From Ascochyta rabiei (lineage: Eukaryota > Ascomycota > Dothideomycetes > Pleosporales > Didymellaceae), in the NCBI RefSeq assembly GCF_004011695.2, contig NC_082409.1:1612001-1676000 (forward strand): a stretch of DNA of 64,000 nt, read 5' to 3'. The notes beneath the pieces are model-generated. The model worked only from the letters and a program-made list of their open reading frames with translations, was not told the origin of the DNA and ran no database searches. The position numbers and the translations under genes were made by a program. Positions 1 through 11,206 of the stretch are shown piece after piece. Each line of letters opens with the position of its first letter. Within the stretch, counting starts at the first letter, position 1.

Positions 1-1127
1 TGGCGTCGACTTGCGCGGGAGCCTAGATGTGGGCGTGGGCGACACTACGACTTCGGTAGCTTGAGGCATGACTGTGTAGCAAGGCGATCCAGTTGTGCTC
101 ACAGAAAAAGGGCTGCGACCACCAGTGCGACTAGACCGCTGGAATTGGGGTGGACTCGGGATCTTTGAACTGTCCTTGATGGCCCTGAAGCCAGGTTGTC
201 GCGGGTTGGCGTCAACGTCAACAAGTGGTTTCGACATTGTGGAGCTTGCTGCCCGCCTTCAGGTAGTAGTGGGGTGTAGGTCAGGTGAGAGGAAGATGTG
301 TGGTAATAACGGCGACGTGCTGTTTGTTGTTGACGCTGACGCAGGTTAGCGCGCAGCACTGCTGCGCGTGTGGCATGTGGCAGTGAAGGTGAAGGTGAAC
401 ATAAAGGTTTGACGGAGCCATGGAACCTGGACGGTGTGAAACAAAACAATTGCAAGGTCAGGTACAACCGTGCATCTCACCTATAAATGTAATATGAGCA
501 ATCAAAACGTTCCCATAGCTTGGGTGACCCCGTAGCCATGTGGTCTGGCAGGAACTGCTGCTCAACTTGGGTGTACATTGTGGCCAATACCTACCGTCAT
601 ACGCAAGTAGTTTTCGACACAAGTAATCTACCGGAAGACATCTTGACACCGAGTCTCGTTTCCCCAGACAGCACCTGGATGTATTACAAACCAGTAACAC
701 GGGCAGTTACGCATGCTAACTTCAGTACATACGCACGTATCTACGTGTCCCTTCAATAGCTCTCTTGGTGCCCTTCAATGCTGCAGCCCAAAAGAGAGAC
801 CAAGCTGTTGTCGACATGGACTGTTTTTGCGCCCCCGAGAGCCAGCTTTGAACATTGCGAGTCCTTTTAACCCGGCAGATCCTGAACGAGCACGCCACAG
901 ATCTAGGTAAGCTAAGGCACAAGCGCATCCACAGTACGGCTAAGTGGAACCAGCTCGGTGTAACAACGTTGGATTGTATGTGGAGAGTGAGGTGCAGCAA
1001 AAGGCGATGACGTGAAGTTGTAGGGAAGGAGCTTGGGCCAGCGCCTTCAAGCCACTCAACGCGTCAAGCTCCACGCAGGCCATTCCAGTACCACAACGCG
1101 CAATTGGCGTCTACAAGCCAGAAAGAC
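1..1127. other. No gene recognised (left edge to GWT1)
   Basis: Only short overlapping open frames on both strands, none with a recognisable domain or convincing splice structure. The last few hundred bases should carry the GWT1 promoter and 5' UTR. An exon of a gene lying mainly left of the window cannot be excluded. Confidence 0.5.
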
Positions 1128-2659
1128 ATGGCGCCAAAGACGTACAAAGAGATGAAGGAGGCGTGGGTGACGGGCCACACCGGAGGGTCTGTCGCCGATG
1201 TGAACAGCGTTTCCCTTGCAATGCCTGTACCGTACACGTTCTACAACTCGCGATAGAAGCTTAGACTGACCGTATTCTATAGCTCAGCATTCTTCTATGG
1301 TCTGTTATACAGCAAAGACTGCGATTGTTCACACCGTATACGCCTGCCGCTTGCTTCGTCGATTTTCTGCTCAACTGCGCCGCTACGCTTTGTGCCACGA
1401 CCATCTACTCCTCGTCACCGTGGACCTTAAACGTCCTACTGCTACTGCCCGCGGTTGCTCTACTTATCTTAGAGAAGTCAGCTGCAGTGAAGCGAGACGT
1501 ACCTCGACCACCGAAGAAGAACAAGCCTGCAGAGACAAAACTCGATGCTCTCCCCGTGAAGCCGTTCATCACACACTATCGGGGTGCCATGATGGTCATG
1601 ACATGTGTCGCAATACTGGCCGTGGACTTTACTGTCTTTCCGCGGCGCTTCGCCAAGGTTGAGAACTGGGGCACATCGCTGATGGACATGGGCGTGGGCT
1701 CATTCGTATTCACAGCTGGCGTGGTTTCTGCTCGATCGGCGTTGAAAGAGAGTTCCGGCAAGAGACCGCCACTTTCAAAACGCTTGGTTACATCGTTCAG
1801 GCATGCTATTCCGCTCCTGGTTCTCGGTATAATCCGCTTTATCTCAGTGAAGGGCTTGGACTACGCTGAGCATGTCACGGAATACGGAGTACACTGGAAC
1901 TTCTTCTTCACGCTCGGATTCCTGCCCCCGTTCGCTGCCCTTTTACAGACCGCTTTTGATCTGGTGCCTTCTTATGCTGTACTGTCCTGCGTTCTTGCAG
2001 GTCTTTACGAGCTGGCTCTCGATAACACACCACTTGGAGCCTTCATCCTTATTGCGCCACGAACGGATCTGCTGTCAAAGAATCGTGAAGGTATATTCTC
2101 GTTCGTTGGCTATCTTGCCATCTTTCTTGCTGGTCAGTCTATGGGCTCATCTGCGCTGCCGAGGCAACAACCGCTCCCTAAGGGTGCCTCAAAGATGACC
2201 ATGTTGCGCCAAACGACACTGGGGCGTCTGGCCATATCCTCTGCTATATGGACAGCTCTGTTCTACTTTTCCACTAGCTATTATGGCCTAGGTCTCTCCG
2301 TGTCTCGGCGTCTTGCGAATCTTCCCTACTTCTTGTGGGTGTCCTCGTTCAACAGCTACCAGATCACCATTGTATGTGCTATTGAAGCCGTCCTCTTTCC
2401 AAACCTTTACAAGGCTTCCAGCAAGGAGGAGGAAGTCCAAAGGACCAGAGATGCTACCAGCACTGTGCTAAATGCCTTCAACCACAATGGCCTCGCGGTC
2501 TTCCTTGTGGCAAACCTACTCACTGGTCTTGTCAATCTGACGATGCCCACTCTTCAAATGGGTGTTCTGCAGTCAATGGCAGTTCTCGTTGCCTACATAG
2601 CGGTTGTCGCTGCTCTTGCAGTCACTCTAGACCGTTACAATATCTCGATCAAGCTGTGA
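1128..2659 (+). CDS. GWT1: GPI-anchored wall transfer protein 1 (glucosaminyl-PI inositol acyltransferase, PIG-W/Gwt1)
   Basis: Two exons, 1128-1226 and 1283-2659, joined by a 56-bp phase-0 intron (GTACCG..CTATAG), giving 491 aa, the usual Gwt1 length. Exon 1 encodes the family's N-terminal signature (YKEMKEAWVTGHTGGS); exon 2 continues with LFTPYTPAACFVDFLLN, the conserved second block. The frame open from 1325 starts at a TTG and lacks the true N terminus. The protein is very hydrophobic with about a dozen membrane segments. From the family: an ER enzyme that acylates the inositol of GlcN-PI early in GPI-anchor synthesis, and so is needed for GPI mannoproteins of the fungal wall; it is the target of gepinacin/manogepix-type antifungals. 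I see no truncation. Confidence 0.95.
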
Positions 2660-3138
2660 CATATCGATACTTTGCTTAGACACGCTCAGTTGAGAACAAT
2701 CGACATGAATTTCGCTTGACCCCACCTATCATTGACTCATCACAGTGCGGTTTAATATCAGGTCGCTGATATACTGATGCAAACCAGATTTCGTTCTGGG
2801 TTTTCTGTTACATATGCTCTTGATTACGTGGGAAAACTCCACGTCGCGAACACAGCGCTGGTTTTGCTCTACTGTGCGGCCATGGTGAAGTCAGCAAACA
2901 ACAAGACCCTACGATGGGTCCACCGAGGAGACAAGATACCGAAGCCAATACGGGTGTTCTACCACTAAGAAGAATATGACCAAATGACGCTAGACTCTCG
3001 TCCTCGTAGGCTATTGAGAGGCGCGTCATGGGATCATCGCGAGTATAGGCATCGCGTGCATCCAAGTCCGTGCAGATAAAAATCCGAGCACTACAATCGC
3101 TTCTTGAAGTATATGGAATCACAAATGCTCGAACAAAG
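2660..3138. other. Intergenic, convergent 3' ends of GWT1 and the dioxygenase
   Basis: AT-richer spacer between two convergent genes. Small open frames on both strands (for example 2777-2968 and 2808-3122) show no family features. Likely 3' UTRs and polyadenylation signals only. Confidence 0.5.
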
Positions 3139-4425
3139 CTACTCGTAATGGTTCTTCACTTCCAGCCCTTTGTACTGAAAACTTGTCCCCTCCCTCTTAT
3201 CTAACACCTTCTTGTGGTGCACATCCTTGACTCTCGCTCTCACGTACTCGGTCCCAGACGGCACCGACCTACTCAAATCCTTGTCCTCATCCTTGATCAG
3301 TCCAAGTCGATCCAGCAACGGAGAAGGCACGGTCCGCATTGGCGTATGATCACCTGGGCGACTAAAGTAAAGCAAGCCCAAGCGAGGAATATCGATTTGG
3401 TCTTTGGGTGGTGTGACGACACGGTGAATTGTGGATTTGATGAAACCTGGGTTCATGTCAGTTACACGTGCATTTTGGCGATCGAGAGGGGGAGACTTGC
3501 CATTGGACAGAAACGTCAGTGTGTCCGCCGCATTGCACGTGATGCCGCCTTTAATTGGCTTGACATGTTTCCACTCTCCCTCTGGTGTCTTGATTTGCAG
3601 ACCAGCCACATGCTGACTGAAGAGCAGCGTCAGGCTGCCGAAGTCGGTGTGTCCGCCTTTCGAGTACGCTTGTGCTTTGTCCCATTCTTCCTGTGTGCGT
3701 ACATTGTAGACCATGTATCTAAAGGACTGTTAGACGCGGTTTCGATGCAGACAATCTGGTGAGCTTCTCACCTCATGTGGTCGTCTGAGAGTTGGTCGTA
3801 AGCGTGCGCATCGGCGAGGTAATTTTCAGGCAGTTCTAGGATGATGGAGATCAGGACAAAGAGCTTTCGCGCTATTTCCCACACGTCGCGGTGGAAAGCG
3901 CGTATTTCTTCCCAGTTTTCAGCGACCACTTGGTGTTTGCCAACATCTTTCCAGGCGGGGATGTCTTTGTGGATATTGAGCTGGAGACGATTAGCATGTT
4001 CCTTGACGTCTCGAATACTATCAAATCACCCTCACCATCTCAATATTCTCTTTCACACCTGTGTCGCCAATCCACCGCTCATTCTCCCTATACCCAAAAT
4101 ACTCGCCCTCGGCAAAATTACATGGAAACTTTCTTTTCTCCTCGAGCGGCTCCTTGAAGAACGTGTTTCCAATGCTGAACTGATGAAGGACTCTTTCATC
4201 ATCGATGCCTGTCCCAGTCACGACCCAAAAGCCTACTCGCGTTATCGCGTCGTAGAGTTGTCTTGTCAGCTCTTGCTTGCCACCGGGTTCGTCGAAGCGA
4301 GATAGGTCGATGTTGGTCAAAGGGGCCCATTCAAGGTCCTCTTTCGTTTCCTGGGGTCTGCTCCATGGTTTGACGAGGAGTTTATTGGCAGTATGGGGTA
4401 AGGGTGTTACTGCTGATGGGGCCAT
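3139..4425 (-). CDS. 2-oxoglutarate/Fe(II)-dependent dioxygenase (isopenicillin N synthase-like)
   Basis: Four exons on the minus strand: 4425-4036, 3980-3772, 3718-3501 and 3446-3139, giving about 374 aa. Introns 1 and 2 have GTGAGG/GTGAGA donors. Intron 3 (3500-3447, 54 bp) has a GCAAGT donor, a CTGAC branch site and a CCAG acceptor; it keeps the frame and has no stop, so an open-frame model keeps 18 extra residues. Removing it restores the core SNGFIKSTIHRV. The N-terminal DIOX_N-like part has the typical 'GFWVVTGTGID..' stretch. The iron ligands are H223, D225 (HTDFG) and H280, and R294 is the likely 2OG-binding arginine; the usual RxS reads RLG. Substrate unknown; such enzymes hydroxylate or desaturate small metabolites. 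It is divergent from an MFS transporter about 630 bp away. Confidence 0.88.
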
Positions 4426-5052
4426 TGTGGTCGGTTGATGACCTAAGGTTCGATCAAGTCGTGGTGAATTAATCAGAAGAAAGCGTGTAATGAATCTTTC
4501 AAACAAAATGGTCGACCTTTTTACCAAGCTCCCAATCTTGGAGTTACTTACGCGGGGTTGGGTTGTGATTGGATGTGCTTGATCCGAGTCGTTCGTTCTC
4601 CTCACAATTGCGTGCTCTCGTCCTGCATAACGTGCCGACAATCAGCCTGTCGGGAATAACGTCCCGTACCATCGCAAACCGTTATCACAACTTTAGAGTG
4701 CGGTTTCCGCGCAAGGCGTCCAAAAACGTGATTGCATGCCAGCAAGACGTTTGTGGTAATGTGGAGGTGGAGATCTGTTCGGACGGAAAATCCGGAAAAT
4801 CCCCAAGTAAAGTCTATTTCGATGCCTGTCGATGCTTGCTGATGCATAGTCGCTATCTCTTGGTATGAGAGGAGACCCATTGTCGTCATCCTGTATGTTT
4901 TGTCGTGATCGGTGCAGTACCATTATATTTTGGAAGACACCGGCACCGGTGTTACTGTGCGGCGGCTGCATTGTGCTCTTTAACCATAATCTCAAGATAT
5001 CCATACTTGAGTAGCAGATCGTCTCCTCTACTGATTTCTTGAACATTCGAAG
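4426..5052. promoter_or_regulatory. Divergent intergenic region between the dioxygenase and the MFS transporter
   Basis: About 630 bp shared by two head-to-head genes, so probably a bidirectional promoter. Open frames running through it (4602-4889 and 4693-5046 minus; 4569-4868 plus) have no recognisable features. I did not find a convincing binding-site motif. Confidence 0.5.
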
Positions 5053-6669
5053 TTGGTGGAAGCTAGAATGGCAACTACCAAGAACCCCATTGACAAGCTG
5101 GCCTACATCGCGAACGAAGCACAGCCTGTCTACGACAAGAAGGCACCGTCAGTGTCGCCCACATTATCCAACCCTGACACGGAGACATCCAGTGTCAGCC
5201 CTGAGTTTGAGAAAAGGTTATTACGAAAGATCGACTTTTGGTTGGTCGGTTTCTACTCACTTGTCTATGTTTTCCGGGTTATAGACAGTGCCAACTACTC
5301 GAATGCCGCAATAATTAACCTCGAAGCTGGCACCGGGATCAAAAAGCAGCTTGGCTTCACCCCTTCGCAGTGGGCTTGGACACTGTCCATTTTTTCGTAC
5401 AGCTACCTGGTGTTCGAGCCTACCAACACAATCTTGCTGAAGCTTTTCAAGCCTTCCAGATGGATGTTCATTTTGATCATGGCGTGGGGTGTCTCGGCTT
5501 GCTGCTCGGCGGCAGCCATGAACTTCTCAGGCATGATGTGCGTAAGGTTCGCCATAGGAATGACCGAGGCGGGCTTCTTTCCGTCCGTGTTGTACCACTA
5601 TGCCTTCTGGTATAAGCCTGTTGAGATGCCACAGCGGATAGCCTTCTTCTACTCAGTGGGACAAGTTTCGAGCGCACTATCTGGCCTACTGGCTTATGCC
5701 ATCTCGCATATGGACCAGCTTGGAGGCCTTTCTGGCTGGAGGTGGTTGTTCCTCTTGGAGGGCTTGCCTGCGATAATTCTTGCCTTCTTCGCCTTCTGGC
5801 TACCGGACTATCCAGACACAGCAAAGTTCCTGACCGAGGACGAGCGGTCATTCATGAAGAGCAGATTGGCGAGTAATGCACCAAAGGGGGAGGAACACTG
5901 GGATTTTTCATCGCTGAAAGTCATGGCCAAAGACCCAACGTTGTATACCTTCAGTTTATATTGGATCTGCCACGGTATTGGAGGTTTCGGCGTCGGTTTC
6001 GCTCTGCCCACTGTCATCTATCAACTTGGCTTCACAACCACGGCGTACTCACAGTTGATGAATATTGTAAGTAACGATCATGAGATAGAGAACTTAAAGT
6101 CTGACGATAACAGCCCCCTTACGTTTCGGCATTCCTGCTGTTGAACGCGCTAGGCTTTATGCTGCAGAGAAGGTGGATCAGACCTTGGGTCACCGCTATT
6201 GGAAGTAAGTCGCATTAGCAAATTCTTCACACATAACACTGACATACCCAGTTGAGTCGACAACTATAATCTGCTACATCATTCTCTTAACTGTCGACAA
6301 CCCAGTCGTCCGGTACCTCTGTTTGGTAGTCGCTGTAGCCTGCGCTGGCTGTGCGTATCCGGTCATTTGGCCTGAACGTATCAGAGCATTAGAGGGTACA
6401 GTAGCATCGGGTATTGGCATTGGTTTGACGAATGCTTGTGCACAATTCAGGTATGTTGAGCACGTCTGTCTCCTAAGCATATGGCTGACACAATATTCAG
6501 TGGTATTGTGGGGCCTCACGTCTTCAGCACAGTCTTTGGCCCAAGATACTGCACGTCGTATGCGACCAACCTCTCGGTCCTTGTGGTTGGGATCTGCGCG
6601 ATTTTGACAAGCTGGCTGCTTGTGATCAGGAAAGACCGGAAGCGCGCAGATCTGACGAAGCAAGGCTGA
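5053..6669 (+). CDS. MFS transporter, anion:cation symporter family (Dal5/allantoate permease-like)
   Basis: Four exons, 5053-6066, 6114-6204, 6252-6450 and 6501-6669, separated by GT-AG introns of 47, 47 and 50 bp, giving 490 aa. The start is the ATG at 5053. The order is typical of the ACS group: a charged N terminus ending FEKRLLRKIDFW, then YVFRVIDSANYSNAA, a long central block with GMTEAGFFPSVLYHYAFWY, a cytoplasmic loop after LPDYPDTAKFLTEDER, and six further helices whose last three lie in exons 2-4. Expected location is the plasma membrane, with 12 helices. Family substrates include allantoate, nicotinate, pantothenate and other organic anions; which one applies here cannot be read from sequence. 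It is divergent from the 2OG dioxygenase, so import followed by oxidation is possible but unproven. Confidence 0.9.
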
Positions 6670-8316
6670 TGGTCGAGCTGTGAAAGTCAAAGGCAGTCTC
6701 AAGTTGCTCGCAAAACAAGGCTGTATAGCTTAGCCTCATTCATCAGCGCGTTAAATCAGGTCGTGCAGTGATCGCGGTACGGTAAAGCATCCGGAGCCGT
6801 GCGTTTTGTGACATCTGCCTCTAGTTGTTGCAAACTTTGCCTGTTTGAAATGAACTTGCACATCGTTCACATCAGCTGCTTTTGTGTACGTCAAAGGTTT
6901 TGGCCGAAGTGCGTGCGCCCGCGCAATCACAGGAGCCGGCGTAATGTAGATCAGATAGCATGCGACGAAGATGTGCTTTGGCCTGTTGAAAACAAGATGT
7001 TCTCGTGCCGCCTTGTCCGAACGAAGCTGCATTGGGTCTGTTGCGAATATCGCTTCTGCATTAGAAAATAGTACTCGCTGATGGGCCGAATAGCGAACTG
7101 GCTAGTAACTGCTTAGTGCTGTGCATATGATGAGCTCGATCGCAGCCTTAAGCGACGCACGACGAGATGTACCTACTCAGCCAGTGTTAGTGAGGTAACA
7201 CAGCAGTGTAGCCTGGCCCATGCTTCACACCGGGCCTCTAGCTGATGGTCGCGATGACTTTAGGTCCAGAGACACGACTGCATTACTCATACGAGAATGC
7301 GAGCTGCCTTCGGCGGATAGCATGTCATACAGGATGACAGCAGCTTCTGACGTCAGCTATGGATTGTCCGTTAGACAAGCGGGCCAGGTGTCTCCAGATT
7401 CGCGAGGACACGCATAGCTGAGGTCCGCATAACTGCCCGGAGGTTGGCCAATATACTCGAAACCCCCTTCCAGTCGAAACTGCCTCAGGCAGAGAGTCGT
7501 CCTTTGTGGACTAGAGGTTGTACCGAAGTCTTCACCAGTCAGTCCCCGGCCAGCGAGCCTCCCTATATTGCCACAGGCGATCTCTCATAAAAGGGCAATC
7601 TCATGCAGGGGACCACTGGTCATCCGGAATGCGCGTGGTGTTGAGAGAGGATCGTGTCTTGTCCCCACCTGCCGACCGAAGCCCAAACGGGAAGCCTGAA
7701 ACACGCTAAAAGCTGTTAACCAAGTATGGAAGGCGCTTCTCCCGCACGGTGGCCAAATGCCTCGGTGGCGCATAAAAACACCGTTAGGCCAAAACACCAA
7801 TGACATCGACATCCATGGAGCTCAGACATTGCTGCAGCGTGTCCACGGACGCTGGAGCTCATAGCACACTGATGAGCGGCGTGACTCTCTGTAGCGCTCG
7901 CCCTATCAGCAACCACCCCGGGCTCTTTGTGACAGGGCGCCGCTCATCCGCCAGGCTGTGTCGATGCATTGATCACCACGGTCTCTCTCGGAACCCGTCT
8001 GACCTAAAGAATGATGATCACCGGGGGGCTTCGCTCCTTCGCACTGTAAAATCGAGCTCTTCCTCTCCTTCCATTCCTCAATCACTCGTGATTTCATACG
8101 AACGCTTGGTGAACTACTGCGGCCTATCCCCGCTCTTCTGTACGCGAAGCCAACGGCGTCGCTCCCATGGGCCGCCGCACCTCCACTGCCCAACAGTCTC
8201 TTAGTCTCTAGGTGCATAAGTGCATCGTGCCGCCTCTATCATTCCTTACGAAGCTTTCTTCTCTTCTTGTCGACTCGAGGCCTGGTGCCGTTCAAACCTA
8301 TATCACTTTCAACACC
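6670..8316. other. Gene-poor region, no gene recognised
   Basis: About 1.65 kb with only short unrelated open frames on both strands. No splice chain, RNA gene or repeat was seen. The pyrimidine-rich stretch near 8050-8090 and the 8212-8316 segment, which is open in frame with the next gene, probably belong to that gene's promoter and 5' UTR. Confidence 0.5.
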
Positions 8317-9741
8317 ATGGCGGGCCGCACCTTCCTTTGTAGGCTAGTCCTCTACGCCATCTTCTCCATCACTGTTGTCAGCCTGTTCACCAAATCTGGA
8401 GCGCCTTCCTTCTTCTACCGATTCTCCAACTCGGCTGCACTCCAACAAGAAGAGATTTTTTGTCCACAAGCCGAGCTCGCCGACGACGTTTTAGTCGTCC
8501 TCCGCACAGGCGCCACCGAGTCTCGCGAAAAGCTGCCCGTGCACTTCAGGACGGCCCTCCGATGCGTGCCCCATTTTGTCGTCTTCTCTGATCTTGACGA
8601 GACGATTGAGGGGCATGAGGTCCACAATGTTCTGGGAGGCGTCAGCGACCAAACACGGAAAGAGCATGAGGATTTCAAACTGTACCACCAGCTGCACACG
8701 CATGGAAACCGAGGCCCGCAAAACCAGCACATCTTCACCGCACAATCAGGGTCCTTCAAGGGGGACTATCTCCAGACAGAGAACAACGGGTGGAAGCTCG
8801 ACAAGTGGAAGTTCCTACCCATGATTGACCAGGCGTATGCGAAGAAGCCAGACGCCAAGTGGTATGTGTTCATCGAGGCAGACACGTACCTAGGCTGGAA
8901 CAACCTCCTAGAGTATCTTGGCGGTTTCGACGAGAGTAAGTCCTACTATATCGGGAAACATCTTTACATCAACGATGTAGAATTCGGCTATGGCGGCGCA
9001 GGCTTCGTGCTGTCTAATCCTGCCATGCGCAAGGCTTCCGAGCAGCGGTCGGCCAACCTCCAGCACTACGAGGAGTTTACCCAGTCCCACTGGGTTGGCG
9101 ACTGCGCACTGGGCAAGGTGCTTGAAGACATAAATGTTCCTTTACACCGCGGTTTCCCGCATTTCCAGAGCGACTCGCCGGCAACCGTAGACCCGGCCGT
9201 CATGAAGATCGACCGCGATCTGTGGTGCTACCCCACCATCACCTACCACCACGTCTCGCCCACCGAGATTGACGAACTGTGGCGCTTCGAACAGGACTGG
9301 TACAAGCAGCACGAAATCGTCCTGCGCCACCGTGATGTCTTCATCTCATACGTCCGCCCCAAGATCGGCACATCCGTGTCGTACTGGGACAACATGTCTG
9401 TAGACGCAGAGTACAACGCGCACGACCACGCCTCGTCGCCGAACAAAGAAGAGCGGGAGGCGTGGAAGTCGTTTGCGCATTGCCACGCACTGTGCGAGAG
9501 CCAAAGCAAGTGCATACAATTCTCCTTCGACTCGGGGAGCTGCTCCGTCTCAAACTCGTTCCGACTCGGCTACGCCAAGCCCAACGAGAAAGTCAAGAGC
9601 GGATGGATGACAGACAGAGTAGACAACCTGTTCAGATCGCTCGACGACAGGTGTGGGGTACGAGACTGGTTCACGCCCGCAAACGAAGGCGTGAACGCGA
9701 AGACGAAGACGCAGTCGACGATGCGGCGACAGCGGAGGTGA
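8317..9741 (+). CDS. GT31-like (fringe-type) type II membrane glycosyltransferase
   Basis: Single exon, 474 aa. The frame is open from 8212, but the ATG at 8317 sits in a strong context (ACCATGG) and starts a classic short basic N terminus plus a 20-residue signal anchor, so I prefer it. The luminal part has 'DDVLVVLRTGATE', a VFSD strand, and a DxD-type metal/nucleotide-sugar motif as EADTY (D189 central), followed by LGWNNLLEYLGG and GYGGAGFVLS, the pattern of fungal fringe/core-1-like GT31 enzymes. A C-terminal cysteine cluster (CHALCESQSKC..C) resembles a PAN/apple-type module. Expected in the Golgi; sugar and acceptor unknown. The final 25 residues are basic and low-complexity. Confidence 0.78.
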   Translation: MAGRTFLCRLVLYAIFSITVVSLFTKSGAPSFFYRFSNSAALQQEEIFCPQAELADDVLVVLRTGATESREKLPVHFRTALRCVPHFVVFSDLDETIEGHEVHNVLGGVSDQTRKEHEDFKLYHQLHTHGNRGPQNQHIFTAQSGSFKGDYLQTENNGWKLDKWKFLPMIDQAYAKKPDAKWYVFIEADTYLGWNNLLEYLGGFDESKSYYIGKHLYINDVEFGYGGAGFVLSNPAMRKASEQRSANLQHYEEFTQSHWVGDCALGKVLEDINVPLHRGFPHFQSDSPATVDPAVMKIDRDLWCYPTITYHHVSPTEIDELWRFEQDWYKQHEIVLRHRDVFISYVRPKIGTSVSYWDNMSVDAEYNAHDHASSPNKEEREAWKSFAHCHALCESQSKCIQFSFDSGSCSVSNSFRLGYAKPNEKVKSGWMTDRVDNLFRSLDDRCGVRDWFTPANEGVNAKTKTQSTMRRQRR

Positions 9742-10001
9742 GAACAGACATAGAGCGAAGAGGAAGGAAAAGTGTGAGCCGGCATTCAGGCCAGGCCGAA
9801 GGAAAAGATACTCGATGATACCCATACCACACTCGCTAGGGCACCTGGACCCAAAGCTTCCCTACCGTAATCCCCGCGGCCACGCACGGCAGCCCGTGCA
9901 GCCTCGCCAACCAACCAACCTAGCAAAAATCAAAAACATGACAAAGAACACTGATGTCTCCCACACGTGAAAAGTCAAGGCACTCGACCTGAAAATCTGA
10001 A

Positions 10002-10213
10002 CGACAGAGGACAAGACAAGACAAGACAAAGAGAAGACAAGACAAGACAAGAAGACAAGGACAAAGAGAAGACAAAGACAGAAAAGACAAAGACAAAGAC
10101 AAAGACAAAGAAAAGACAAAGACAAAGAAAAGACAAAGACAAAGAAAAGACAAAGACAAAGAAAAGACAAAGACAAAGAAAAGACAAAGACAAAGAAAAG
10201 ACAAAGACAAAAG
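10002..10213. repeat. Purine-rich microsatellite (GACAAA/GACAAGA family)
   Basis: About 210 bp of near-continuous purine-plus-C repeats on the + strand, built from gacaag, gacaaa and gaaaagacaaa units. It encodes only low-complexity Lys/Asp/Thr in one direction and Leu/Ser/Phe in the other, so the frames here are not genes. First block of a larger simple-repeat mosaic reaching about 11075. Confidence 0.9.
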
Positions 10214-10249
10214 ACGAAGTGAGGTTGAAATACAGTTAATTAGTCGATA

Positions 10250-10264
10250 CCCCCCCCCCCCCCC
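10250..10264. repeat. Homopolymer C tract (15 bp)
   Basis: Fifteen consecutive C residues directly after the purine-rich block and before CCCATGCC-type repeats. Length is prone to sequencing error. Confidence 0.85.
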
Positions 10265-10312
10265 GGGCGCTTCACTCGTGTTCTAGACCCCCAACGCCCC
10301 AATATTAACCCC

Positions 10313-10665
10313 ATGCCCCACGCCCCACGCCCCATGCCTATGCCCATGCCTATGCCCATGCCCACGCCCACGCCCATGCCCCCCCAACCGCGTCCCGTCC
10401 CATCCCATCCCAAGCCATCCGCATCCGCCTCCCATCCCAATTCATCCCAATTCATCCGCATCCGCATCCGCATCCGCATCCGCATCCCAAGCGTCCCATG
10501 CCACGACAACGACGCGCAGCCGATGCATCCCCAGCGCACACCCTCTCATCGCAGAGACTGGAGTCTCAACGGGGGCAGAACTGGGGGTTTGCGGACCAAG
10601 GTAGGGTGTGTGACGCGCTGCGCTGTGACGGGACGGGACGGGACGGGGCGGGGCGGGGCGGGGAG
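10313..10665. repeat. Mixed minisatellites: CCCATG(C/T)C, CATCCG and GGGAC/GGGGC blocks
   Basis: Three neighbouring simple-repeat patches: CCCATGCC/CCCACGCC units at about 10313-10385, CATCCG hexamers at about 10454-10490, and GGGAC/GGGGC pentamers at about 10626-10665, with semi-unique DNA between. Codon-like open frames across them are artefacts. Confidence 0.8.
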
Positions 10666-10710
10666 AGACGCGGGGAGGTGTGGTGGGATGGGTTTTTTTT
10701 TGATTCTTTT

Positions 10711-10900
10711 CTTTGCTTTTCTTTGCTTTTCTTTGCTTTTCTTTGCTTTTCTTTGCTTTTCTTTGCTTTTCTTTGCTTTTCTTTGCTTTTCTTTGCTTTT
10801 CTTTGCTTTTCTTTGCTTTTCTTTGCTTTTCTTTGCTTTTCTTTGCTTTTCTTTGCTTTTCTTTGCTTTTCTTTGCTTTTCTTTGCTTTTCTTTGCTTTG
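10711..10900. repeat. 19-copy perfect decamer array (CTTTGCTTTT)
   Basis: From 10711 to 10900 the + strand is a 10-bp unit repeated 19 times, with a change only at the very last base. It is pyrimidine-rich except for one G per unit. Open frames in all three phases on both strands follow from the absence of stops in the repeat. Confidence 0.95.
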
Positions 10901-11075
10901 CGTTTTGGCTTGGCTTGGCTTGGCTTGGTATGGTCTGGTCTGGTCTGGTATGGTAGGGCCTGGTCTGGTCTGGTATGGTCTTGGATGAATGAAGGAATGG
11001 ATGAATGAATGAATGAATGGATGGATGGATAAATGAACAAATAAATAAACGATTAAATAAATAAATAAATAACAA
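10901..11075. repeat. TGGCT/TGGTC, ATGA and AAAT microsatellite run
   Basis: Continues the mosaic: TGGCT then TGGTC(T/A) pentamers to about 10985, ATGA/ATGG tetramers to about 11030, AAAT tetramers to about 11072. Each motif grades into the next, suggesting stepwise slippage and point mutation of neighbouring units. Confidence 0.85.
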
Positions 11076-11206
11076 TACATCTAACCTAGCCTTACCACAG
11101 TAAAAAGCAACACCATACAAAGCAGCCTTGTCTTGTATCGAAATCATGTCTTCGCCTGTCTGTGAAATCAGCCTACTGCGCACTACCCACTCCCCTCTAC
11201 GCCACT

